A stretch of 64,000 nucleotides of DNA from contig NW_024044348.1 in NCBI RefSeq assembly GCF_014851395.1, positions 25,290,676-25,354,675 of the forward strand, given 5' to 3'. The translations under genes and the position numbers were made by a program. Source of the DNA: Micropterus salmoides. Taxonomy: Eukaryota > Chordata > Actinopteri > Centrarchiformes > Centrarchidae. Below, one piece after another: positions 53,689 to 63,222 of the stretch; the first letter of the stretch is position 1; every line of letters begins with the position of its first letter. The notes beneath the pieces were generated by a model. That model had not been told where the DNA came from and made no database searches. It worked only from the letters and a program-made list of their open reading frames with translations.

Positions 53689-53850
53689 CTAAACCAGCAT
53701 TTTCATTCCACACTTCAACAAGGGATCGACTTTGCCTCTGGATGTCATGTCATCGGTAATAGTCTTTTTCTCATGGGTAATGTGGGTTACACATTTGTTA
53801 GCAAAGGGCAGCAGCTTCTCAGGTGGAGGATCAAACTTCAGGCTCTTGAA
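53689..53850 (-). other. Short open segment of unknown origin in the right arm (53 codons)
   Basis: It reads FKSLKFDPPPEKLLPFANKC VTHITHEKKTITDDMTSRGK VDPLLKCGMKMLV before a stop. A second copy at about 52563-52670 shares the first 34 residues with three changes. The composition looks protein-like, with Pro-Pro-Pro and balanced charge. No start codon; a stop lies just upstream. It may be a captured or ancestral exon. Not recognised. Confidence 0.35.
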
Positions 53851-55171
53851 GGTTTAAGTTGGTAAAGTTTTACTTATGACTCCCTAAACTTGTGGGCAGC
53901 CCTTCATTATAATACAGTGTCAAGAGTGAAAATGTTTAAGCCATCCATTAAAGCTGAGACTTTATATTTCATTACAAAAACATAACAAATCATGCAGAAT
54001 AATTATTGATGCTGGATGTTGGAGTGTGACTGTTGCTCCATACTATCTAAGAGGGGACATGTGTCGTTATGTAGCAACCAACAGTGGATTCATGTCATTA
54101 AATGCCATACAAGTGTGGACCTTTTTTCTGTAGGCCTAATGCAAACATGAAAATACCACGCATTCCTGATGAAAACCCATCAGGACATCAATTTATTTGG
54201 GTAGCCTTTTATCTTACAGTCTGAAGCTTAATACTAGTTAGGAAATCTACTATTGCTGAGCCTTTAAGTTTTGTTTCAAAAGCATATTATCAAATCATGT
54301 GTCAACAGACTGCTTAGTTGAGATTATATTTTTCTCATAAGTATTATTGTTTTTGCTTTCGTTTGTCATACATGCTATAGTTTGAATGTCAAATTATCCT
54401 TATTAGAAAAAGGATAACTCATTATCTGTTGTCTGAACTCATTATATTCATAAATGACTTTAGCCCCTAAAGATATCCAAATAGCCTTAACAGAGTGTAG
54501 TGGATGTGTGATTCAAAACCAGTCTAAGATTCAGTTATTAAGAGCAAATACAAAGTAACTCTTTAAAATGCATACATCACCATTCCACACAGGTCATAAA
54601 AATGACCATCCCACACAGAAGAATATGAATTCCCCTAAGAGAAAGTTAAAATAAGTGCACTAGTGTAATAAGATATTTTATTATTATTTAAACGGTATTT
54701 GAAACCTAGATCAAGTAATTTTTGTTGGTAATACTGTAGTGCTTGATATCAATGCATGCAGCAAAGTTACTTCTGAATTAAAGTTTAAAGTTTATTTATT
54801 TTCAGTTAAAGTGATTAAAGTTTGGATCACGGTGAAATGTTTACACATCGCTCACATTAAAGTTAAATTATCCATTTTTGAAAGAAACAAAGAAAGTCTT
54901 TGAAGGTAAAAACACTCATTAGGTGAGAATGAGCACAGACAGTTCCACTGCATAACAATGGAGGTCCCCTCTTGGATAGGTAGCTATCGTTTAAGGATCT
55001 AAGTCCCCTCTTGGCAATTTCTTTAAAAAGCCAAAAAAAGCAAATTTGCAGTAATATTATGTTAAAAGACAGTAAAAGTAAATTTTGTATTATATTTATT
55101 TTACTTAAAAAGGACTGGAAACACAGGTCCACACTTGGCAGTTTACTCCGACGGTGCACTGTTGGATAGGT

Positions 55172-57252
55172 ACGCGTGTATGTGTGTGTGTGTGTGTGTG
55201 CGTGTGTGTGTAGGCGACCCATTCGTGAAATAGATATGGATTATTGATCATAGTTCTTTATGTGCTGCCAGCAGCCACACAGGAGAGCACCTAAATCATT
55301 ACCGCACACTCCAATAAAGGAACTATATAGCATGTGTGAGAGTAAATCTGCGAGCATGTGTGTCTATTGTGAGAGTACACTCTCTCTATTGTGTCCTTGT
55401 GTGTGCACTTCTCTGCACCTGTGTGTACGTGTGTGTAAATCAGCTCCACTGTGCGTATATTTACTGTTGAGGGCTCCTGGGGTCCAAGCATGCAGCCCAC
55501 TGCCTTGATGAATTACTTACTGTAAATAAGATGCCTCTATAGTTCATATTCCATTCTCCCTGTACATTTACAAGCATTTCAAATGCTCAGACCTCCTACC
55601 ACTGCATTATTAAAGGAAACATGAGTGTATGGTATAAAGGTTCAGTAGGCTACATGGAATACCTATTCTTTTGTACTGGTTACTCATTTATCCTGATAAA
55701 TAGGAAGAGGAAAACTACACATTGCACACTGTGGGATAAATGTCCCCACACAGAGTTATTATGTGAGCTGAAAACTGGAGTATGGTAGGTTGAATAATAT
55801 GTGGTGGTCAGTGATGGTTCAGCGGCTCAGACCGCAGGGGCTGGACACACCATAAACTCTATGTTCTACTCAGCAGCACCTCCCATTGTCACCAAAAAAG
55901 TACAATAACCATATCCTCAATCATTGTATACAATCATGAGAATCCAAAAGGTTTGCTGAGCTTCTCTTTATCTAAAACAGAGTGTGCTGATGGGTAATTA
56001 TGCTTTGTGCATCTCATCAAACCAGTTATGGTAAGAGAGCCACCAAAATTAGTTCTTTATCTGAGCTATTGCACACAGAAAAGAGATGTAAAGCATGATG
56101 AACTATTTGAATGTCACAATGCCACAAGCTGGGAGGTGACAGTTGGTGTGTTGTGTAATTTTGTCCTTTTTGAACGTGTAAGATGTGCTTGGTGGGTTTT
56201 GTTTTTTGTCTGTCTGCAACCTTACCCCCAGCATCAAGCCTATCTAACCATATCTTGTGTTTAATAAACTGTGTGAAAATCCTTCTGAGCTGTGTTCTTG
56301 TCTGCATCTGGGTTTTGAGCCACAAAATCCCTGACATTGAGACAAGATTCCTGCATGTTCACCTGGCTAATGCATTTACATGGATGGCATTTTGGCTAAT
56401 GTAGTCATTGAAATAAATTATGTTTTTGTTTATTTGTATGTTCTTACACTTGTCCCATTTAGATTTTCCCACAGGCACAGCCAGAAGGCTGAGATGCTGT
56501 CTCTACATTTTGCCATAAATTTGATTAAATTACCCTGGATGAAATTTTAATGATCCCTATGGGGATATTAGGTCATCACAGCAGGAGAGAAAAGGATGTG
56601 GATAATAACAGGACAAAGAGAGTACTAAGGATAATACAGTAATGCAGCAAATCAATAAAAACACAATATCAGACCATGTTTCCGTAGAACACCTGCTCCT
56701 GAGATTGTACCTGTGAATGAGGGACTTGATGAATGTGATATCAGATTTCCCCAGAAAGATGGGATTTAGAAAAAAAACACTTACATGCTTATTCTCACTC
56801 TCAATCTCTGCTCTTTCTCTACACTATAGCACTTATCCATATCCCTCTTTCTCTCATCATAGAAAAAGGTAAAAGCTAGCTCATTCATCTTCATTACAAC
56901 ACAAACACCATTTCCCTAGCATTCACTTGCCCCATCTGTCTCTCTTACATTTATTTTATTTTTCCATCCTTTTCCAACCACATGCTACAGGCAACCAAAA
57001 AGTTTGTATGAGGAGGATGAAAAGAGAAATGTTTGTGTGTCTGTATATGTGTGTGGTCCTGCCTGCTTTTATCAAGGGGATATACACAATCTGTAAAACA
57101 ATCAAAATGCTTACTGCAGTAGAGTGGAGAAGAGAGAGAGGGCCTGCTCTTTCAGGATGAAAGTGGGGGAAAAAATTGGGGGAGAGGCAAGTGAGCAAAT
57201 GAAATAAAGTGTTTATTTATTCTACATTAGCGATATGAATACAGAAACAGAG

Positions 57253-57255
<3 letters not shown>
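55172..57255. other. Probable kif26b 5' intron sequence without recognised features
   Basis: Begins with (GT)n at 55181-55211. The rest is AT-rich with no transposon or exon recognised. Confidence 0.45.

Positions 57256-57350
<95 letters not shown>
57256..57350. repeat. (TG)n followed by (TA)n microsatellite
   Basis: (TG)17 at 57256-57289, then about 60 bp of TA at 57291-57350. The LINE starts directly after it, and more (TA)n reappears at 62193-62217 beyond the Tc1-like element. Confidence 0.95.
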
Positions 57351-57351
<1 letters not shown>

Positions 57352-57423
57352 CTCCTGGATAGCTCAGTGGTTAATGCAACTGACTCTGGTACAGGTGATC
57401 GTGGGTTCCCGGGCGGGGGTATC
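57351..57423 (+). other. tRNA-like sequence at the 5' end of the LINE
   Basis: GGATAGCTCAGTGGTTAATG carries a good A box. The expected B box is reduced to GGGTTCCCGGG. It lies between the (TA)n tract and the LINE body. It looks like a Pol III-type head or a tRNA-derived 5' segment, not a functional tRNA gene. Confidence 0.5.
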
Positions 57424-57764
57424 CAGGTGGTCCTTAATGCTACTTGCCTACATCAGGCATGAGAGAAACCGCAAATACAAGACGTCACCCGGGTCAATAA
57501 GGTCCGCGTCAGGTGATAGGGAGCCCCCAAGATCCCCAAATACAACGACCAAGATTGCCAAGGCTAAGTGATAAACAAGATGTGAATGCAGAACTACAAC
57601 AGTGATCCTAGAGATGCTCGGCTATAAGATGAACACCACAAACCACAAAGAGCATTACGCCCCATGGAGGAGAAGGCTAGAGGCCAAGATCAAGGCAACA
57701 CGAAGAGAGGTTAGTCAGCTCTCAGAGCTACAGGAAGGGGCTACCTAAGAAATACAACAAGCTG

Positions 57765-58026
57765 TGCTGTCGGTCGTGTTTTAGTTTAGCACCTTATGAG
57801 TTTTGGTCAAGTTGATTATCTTATTTTGGTCTGTTGTGTTTTGGGGTTCTGTCTTGTCTGTTGTCTTGTGTCTAGTTCACTCTGTTTTGATTTAGGTTTC
57901 TCTGGGTTTTGGTTTCATGTGTTAGTGTTACTCCTGGTCTATGTACTTCTGTGTAGGTTGTTAATTTTGCCCCATGTCTGCTCTGTGTTCTGTTATTAGT
58001 TCTGTCTGTTCTCCCCTACTGTCTTT

Positions 58027-58107
<81 letters not shown>

Positions 58108-58466
58108 TCTCTGTTTCCCCCCCTGCTGTCTCTGCCTGCCTCTGTTTTCCCCTGCTGTCTCTCTGCCTCGTTAGTCCTGATCCCGGTCACCTGTGTTGCT
58201 CCCGCCCTGCTCGTCCCTGGTGTTAAATGTTTGCAGTGTGTTTTCAGGCCTTGTCCGGTCATTGTAGTGTGTTCACACTCAGTCTTGTGGTTTGGAAGAG
58301 TGTTCTGTTGGCGTCTGGATTACCTGCCTTTTTGGACTTTGTCTGCACCTTTTAGTGTACGCCTATGTTTTCCGTAAGTGTTAATAAAATCCCAGAACTC
58401 TATCTCCTGCTCCAGTATCTTGTGTTTGGGCTCACCTCCTCTGCGCACACCCACCAAATCGTGACA
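57765..58466 (+). mobile_element. Solo LTR inserted in the LINE
   Basis: 702 bp beginning TGCTGTCGG and ending CGTGACA, flanked by AGCTG (57760-57764) and AGTTG (58467-58471), a 5-bp duplication with one later change. Removing it restores the LINE reading KKYNKLSIPEALE. An AATAAA lies near 58383. No internal retrotransposon genes, so recombination between two LTRs is inferred. Orientation is taken from the AATAAA. Confidence 0.75.
58028..58105. repeat. (TGCC)n microsatellite inside the solo LTR
   Basis: About 19 uninterrupted tetranucleotide units. Confidence 0.95.
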
Positions 58467-59146
58467 AGTTGTCGATACCTGAGGCTCTGGAGACTGCCAA
58501 AAAAGACTTACCGCTCTGGCTACCCACCTTAAGAGATACAAGGGAGAAGCAGAAGCCAGGAGAATAAACCGGATGTTCTCCACCGAACCATCCAAAGTGT
58601 ACTCTCAGTGGCAGGGTAATAACACAAGATCAGAGAAAGAGGCATCCCACAACACCAATGCTAGTGGATCTAAGAACAGATCACAGCAATCTCCCAGAAC
58701 AAGATCCAGTAACCATTACAACGGCACACATCCAAGAAAGAGTGGCAGGTATGAAGAGCTGGATAGCACCAGGCCCTGACATGATCCACACCGGTGAAGA
58801 ACACACTGGCTGAAGAAACTAACAGCACTCCATGAACGCCTGGCAGCACAAATGAACCAACTGCTGATGGATGGGACCCACCCAGAATGGTTAACCCAAG
58901 GACGGACAGTCCTGATCATGCTGCAAGACCAGGCAGACCAATCTGTGCACCGCCTGGATTGACTACAAGCAAGCTTACAACTCAATGCCACATACGTGGA
59001 TACTGGAATGCTTGAAATGTACAAGATCAACAGGACACTAATAGCCTTCATCAGAACTCAATGGGGCTGTGGAAAACAAGTCTGGAAGCCAACTCAAAGC
59101 CAATTGCACAAGTCACCTTCAAGTGCGGCATTTACCAAGGTGATAC

Positions 59147-59340
59147 GGGGTGGCAGTGGCGCAATGGATAAGACTGTGCTTTTGGTGTGAGAGACCCGGG
59201 TTCAATCCCCCATTGTGACCCATCCACCATTGTGTCCCTGAGCAAGACAGGGACACCCTAGTAATCCCTAGTTGCTCCAGAGGCGTGCGACATGTATATC
59301 AATTGTAAGTCACTTTGAATAAAAGCGCATATGCACATAA
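59147..59340 (+). mobile_element. tRNA-derived SINE, copy 2, inside the LINE RT region
   Basis: GGTGGCAGTGGCGCAATGGA head, B box GGTTCAATCCC at 59199-59209, TGTCCCTGAGCAAGACAGGG, and the 3' end GTAAGTCACTTTGAATAAAA. It splits the LINE reading KCGIYQGD|ALSPLLFC. Same family as 32110-32300. Confidence 0.85.
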
Positions 59341-60583
59341 TGCACTATCCCCGCTGCTGTTCTGCACAGGCCTGAACCCCCTCATCACAAAGACTGGCTA
59401 CGGATACCGGTTCTGAAGTGGAACAACCATCTATCATCTCCTCTACATGGATGACATCAAGCTGTATGCCATCGACTCACTGATCTACTACAATTGTGGC
59501 CGTAAGGTATGAAAAAGAGGGAAAATGATCAGAACCGAGGGGGTTGAACTACCAGAAGGCCACATTGCAGATGTACAGGACAGCTACAAATAGGCTAACG
59601 GAAAAGTCAGCTGAATGGGAAGAACAAGATCTGAGCCATCAACACATATGCTCTGCCAGTCACCCCAGGTTTCGCCCCAAATCCAGCACCCTGAGACTGT
59701 ACACCACTGTCCAGGATGAAACAAGAAAGATCCAAGAGTACATCAGGAAGGGCTTAGTGGCTTAGTTTATACCTCAGGCAGCAGACAAGCCACTGCACGG
59801 CATGTACCACAGACAAATAGAAGAAGTGGCTGATATCAAGAAATGCTACCAGTGGCTGGAAAAGGCTGGACTAAAGGACAGCACAGAAGCACTAATCATG
59901 GCAGCACAAGAACAGGCACTCAAGATCAATAGAGACTGGGGTCACACCACACCAGGCAGGACCCCAGGTGCAGACTGTGCAAGGTGCACTGTGCAGTACA
60001 GTACATAACAGCAGGGTGTAAAATGCAAGCAGGAAGTGCGTACATGGAACGCCATAACCAGGTAGCTGGCATAGTGTACAGGAACATCTGCCATGAGTAT
60101 GGGCTGGAAGTCCCAAGGTCAAAATGGAAGACACCTCCTAAGGTAGTTGAGAATGAATTTCAAGATCCAGACTGACAAACTGGTGATGGCTAACCAACCA
60201 GACATCGTGTTGATCAACAAACAGCAGAAGAAGGCTGCAGTGATAGATGTGGCAATCCCAAGCAACAGCAACATCAAGAAGAAGGAACACGAGAAGCTTG
60301 AGAAATACCAAGGGCTGAAAGAGGAGCTAGAAAAGATGTGGAAAGTAAGAGCAACAGTTGTGCCAGTGGTAATCGGAGCACTAGGGGCTGTGACCCCCAA
60401 ACTGGGAGATTGGCTACAGCAGATTCCAGGTAAAACATCAGAGGTCTCTGTCCAGAAGAGTGCAGTCCTAGGAACAGCTAAGATTCTGCGAAGAACCCTC
60501 AAACTCCCAGGCCTCTGGTAGAGGACCCGAGCTTGAGGATGACACATTCCACCCCGCAAGGGGTGAGAGGGGGATTTCTTTTA

Positions 60584-62192
60584 CAGGTGCTGGTCATATA
60601 ATTAGAATATCATCAAAAAGTTGATTTATTTCAGTAATTCCATTCAAAATGTGAAACTTGGATATTATATTCATTCATTACACACAGACTGATATATATT
60701 TAAAAATGTTTATTTCATTTAATTGTGATGATTAAAACTGATAACTAATGAAAATCCCAAATTCAGTATGTCAGAAAATTAGAATATTACTTAAGACCAA
60801 TACAAAAAAAGGATTTAGAAATGTTGGCCAACTGAAAAGTATGAACATGAAAAGTATGAGCATGTACAGCACTCAATACTTAGTTGGGGCTCCTTTTGCC
60901 TGAATTACTGCAGCAATGCGGCGTGGCATGGAGTCGACCAGTCTGTGGCACTGCTCAGGTGTTATGAGAGCCCAGGTTGCCCTGATAGTGGCCTTCAGCT
61001 CTTCTGCATTGTTGGGTCTGGCATATCGCATCTTCCTCTTCACAATGCCCCATAGATTTTCTATAGGGTTAAGGTTAGGCGAGTTTGCTGGCCAATTAAG
61101 AACAGAGATACCATGGTCCTTAAACCAGGTACTGGTTGCTTTGGCATTGTGTGCAGGTGCCAAGTCCTGTTGGAAAATGAAATCTGCATCTCCATAAAGT
61201 TGGTCAGCAGCAGGAAGCATGAAGTGCTCTAAAACTTCCTGGTAGACAGCTGCGTTGACCTTGGACCTCATAAAACACAGTGGACCAACACCAGCAGATG
61301 ACATGGCACCCCAAACCATCACTGACTCTGGAAACTTTATACTGGACCTCAAGCAACATGGATTCTGTGCCTCTCCTCTCTTCCTCCAGACTCTGGGACC
61401 TTGATTTCCAAAGGAAATGCAAAATTTACTTTCATCAGAGAACATAACTTTGGACCACTCAGCAGCAGTCCAGTCCTTTTTGTCTTTAGCCCAGGCGAGA
61501 CGCTTCTGACACTGTGTCTTGTTCAAGAGTGGCTTGACACAACGAATGCGACAGCTGAAACCCAGGTCTTGCATACGTCTGTGCGTGGTGGTTCTTGAAG
61601 CACTGACTCCAGCTGCAGTCCACTCTTTGTGAATCTCCCCCACATTTTTGAACGGGTTTTGTTTCACAATCCTCTCCAGGGTGCGGTTATCCCTATTGCT
61701 TGTACACTTTTTTCTACCACATCTTTTCCTTCCCTTCACCTCTCTATTAATGTGCTTGGACACAGAGCTCTGTGAACAGCCAGCCTCTTTAGCAATGACA
61801 TTTTGTGTCTTGCCCTCCTTGTGCAAGGTGTCACTGGTCGTCTTTTGGACAGCTGTCAAGTCAGCAGTCTTCCCCATGATTGTGTAGCCTACAGAACTAG
61901 ACTGAGAGACCATTTAAAGGCCTTTGCAGGTGTTTTGAGTTAATTAGCTGATTAGAGTGTGGCACCAGGTGTCTTCAATATATAACCTTTTCACAATATT
62001 CTAATTTAGATACTGATTTTGGGATTTTCATTAGTTGTCAGTTATAATCATCACAATTAAAAGTAATGAACACTTGAAATATATCAGTCTGTGTAGAATG
62101 AATGTATACATTATACAAGTTTCACTTTTTGAATGGAATTACTGAAATAAATCAACTTTTTGATGATATTCTAATTATATGACCAGCCCCTG
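60584..62192 (-). mobile_element. Complete Tc1-like transposon at the 3' end of the LINE
   Basis: 1,609 bp flanked by TA (60582-60583, 62193-62194). Termini CAGGTGCTGGTCATATAATT and, in reverse, CAGGGGCTGGTCATATAATT. Inverted repeats of roughly 200 bp (60584-60790 and about 61990-62192) have many scattered differences, so this copy is older than the one at 25184. Confidence 0.92.
60873..61913 (-). CDS. Tc1-like transposase, intact reading frame
   Basis: 346 codons from the first ATG; the ATG at 61877 (MGKTADLTAVQKTTSDTLHK) fits the family start and gives 334 aa. HTH region KEAGCSQSSVSKHINRE. DDE residues in VMFSDESKFCISFG, FIFQQDLAPAHNAKATSTWF and SPNLNPIENLWG. C-terminus IQAKGAPTKY. It is a third Tc1-like family, distinct from both others. 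The open frame despite diverged repeats suggests modest age or low mutational damage. Confidence 0.95.
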   Translation of the reverse strand: MVSQSSSVGYTIMGKTADLTAVQKTTSDTLHKEGKTQNVIAKEAGCSQSSVSKHINREVKGRKRCGRKKCTSNRDNRTLERIVKQNPFKNVGEIHKEWTAAGVSASRTTTHRRMQDLGFSCRIRCVKPLLNKTQCQKRLAWAKDKKDWTAAEWSKVMFSDESKFCISFGNQGPRVWRKRGEAQNPCCLRSSIKFPESVMVWGAMSSAGVGPLCFMRSKVNAAVYQEVLEHFMLPAADQLYGDADFIFQQDLAPAHNAKATSTWFKDHGISVLNWPANSPNLNPIENLWGIVKRKMRYARPNNAEELKATIRATWALITPEQCHRLVDSMPRRIAAVIQAKGAPTKY

Positions 62193-62217
62193 TATGTATA
62201 TATATATATATATATAT
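62193..62217. repeat. (TA)n tract right of the Tc1-like element
   Basis: TATGTATATATATATATATA directly after the transposon; the likely continuation of the tract at 57291-57350. Confidence 0.9.
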
Positions 62218-62379
62218 AAATACATGAAAAATAATAATAATGACGAAGAAAATGTAGTTTTATGTAAATTTACTTCAGTACAGATCATTTTATAAAAATA
62301 TCAGAGATAATAAGACATATTTTCTGACACTCATGCTTCAAAATATACTTTTAATGTTCCATCATAGATGAACTTAAAT

Positions 62380-62800
62380 GAAACTTGGCTAGAGTAATTA
62401 ATGGAATACAATGGAGTGTTTTGTCAATTTTTATTGTAGCCAATTTAGCCATTTTTATATTGTACATTGTTGTGTCTGAGTGTGCACTGCTGGCCGGTGA
62501 GCAGCTACCCTGGGGCAGTTGGGGATTAGAGTACTCCACCGATTTAGCATTGCACTCCTATAACACTGTCGTACTCATGATGGACAGTATCAGAGTCTGT
62601 GCAGCAGAGCCAGCGATATCATCTTGTTTATTCCACACATTCCTCTTCCTTGTCAAAACCTGGCACTTACATTACCCACAATGGAACTTGACTTGTGCAG
62701 CTTCCTCTGGAGCCACAAAAGGCTTTATAATTGTTTTCCACACATACAGTGGTACTCCCCAACACCTGTAAACAGACTGATGTATAAAATCAATGGAATG
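62380..62800. repeat. Probable interspersed repeat, unclassified
   Basis: Segment around GGCCGGTGAGCAGCTACCCT and ACCCACAATGGAACTTGACT has the look of a common fish repeat and runs into the SINE-like piece at its right. A 128-codon open frame here has no recognisable domain. Confidence 0.3.
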
Positions 62801-62966
62801 CCACTTTAAGGGCCTTGCTAAGGGGCACCATAGTGGTGGTAATAGGGCTGGGGCAAGTGCTGCTCTTTCACTTTTTCTATCCAGATTAAGCCTGCTGGTC
62901 CAGGGATCGACCTGGTGACCTTCCGGTCACAAGCTTCTATAACCTTTAAGCCACCACTGCTGTCCT
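62800..62966 (-). mobile_element. tRNA-derived SINE-like fragment
   Basis: Minus strand: AGTGGTGGCTTAAAGGTTAT (A-box region), GACCGGAAGGTCACCAGGTC GATCCCTGG (B-box region), and a tail ending CTTAGCAAGGCCC. A different family from the other two SINEs. Confidence 0.6.
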
Positions 62967-63176
62967 AATTAATCCTAAGGATATCCAGCTAAGTCTGACT
63001 GTTTGACAGAGGAGATTTACCACAAACATATTGTAAACCTTTGTATGTCTGTGCGTGTTGTATCTCACAGCCTGTTTCTGTCTCTACAAGATATGAATAA
63101 CATACACATACTCACAGGCACAACAAACAGAAACACGGTAAATTAGGAAAGCTAATCGGACCATTGTTAAAATCAG

Positions 63177-63222
<46 letters not shown>

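Larger units (their letters stand above)
52121..54300 (-). repeat. Right-arm tandem repeat: five diverged modules, inverted relative to the left arm
   Basis: Modules with CTATCTAAGAGGGRAC followed by AACAGTGGA occur at about 52149, 52488, 52970, 53430 and 54018, plus strand. The 52970 module is the reverse complement of the left-arm block over about 70 bases with few differences. Between modules lie copies of GGTAATGTGGGTTACACATT and of CTTGTGGGCAGCCCTTCATT. Spacing is irregular (about 340-590 bp), so these are older or rearranged copies. Confidence 0.88.
44464..55171. mobile_element. Candidate large foldback-like element, 10.7 kb, unclassified
   Basis: Its ends are inverted: ACCTATCTAACAGTG at 44464-44478 and CACTGTTGGATAGGT at 55157-55171 (14 of 15 bases pair). 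AAGAGGGGAC sites lie at 44505 and 44619 on the plus strand and, in reverse, at 54964 and 55003. The left arm (to about 46720) and right arm (about 52120 onward) are built from tandem units that are homologous but inverted. The centre (46720-52120) has no recognised transposase and holds a dead Tc1-like fragment. (GT)n lies outside both ends (44383-44454 and 55181-55211). A target-site duplication could not be fixed because of the flanking repeats. The layout resembles Foldback/Galileo elements; the classification is inference. Confidence 0.6.
57351..60583 (+). mobile_element. R2/R4-like LINE (non-LTR retrotransposon with restriction-like endonuclease), broken
   Basis: Pieces in order on the plus strand: a tRNA-like head (57351-57423), an N-terminal segment (AWRRRLEAKIKATRREVSQL-like frame near 57660-57730), MFSTEPSKVYSQWQG (58573 on), RT pieces APGPDMIHT (about 58770), MNQLLMDGTHPEWLTQGRTV (about 58850), WIDYKQAYNSMP (about 58955) and LLYMDDIKLYA with the YMDD catalytic motif (about 59440). 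The C-terminal part holds a CxxC..H..C knuckle (about 59975-60020) and a restriction-like endonuclease, NQPDIVLINKQQKKAAVIDV (about 60195-60255). The body ends ILRRTLKLPGLW before a stop at 60519. It has a deletion between RT motifs, several frameshifts, a solo LTR and a SINE inside, so it is dead. Confidence 0.85.

Noticed and set aside
57351..57423. Functional tRNA gene
   Set aside because: The B box is damaged, a cloverleaf is not convincing, and the piece is continuous with LINE sequence.
62385..62771. 128-codon frame with hydrophobic N-terminus
   Set aside because: Looks like a chance frame in an interspersed repeat; no recognisable family.
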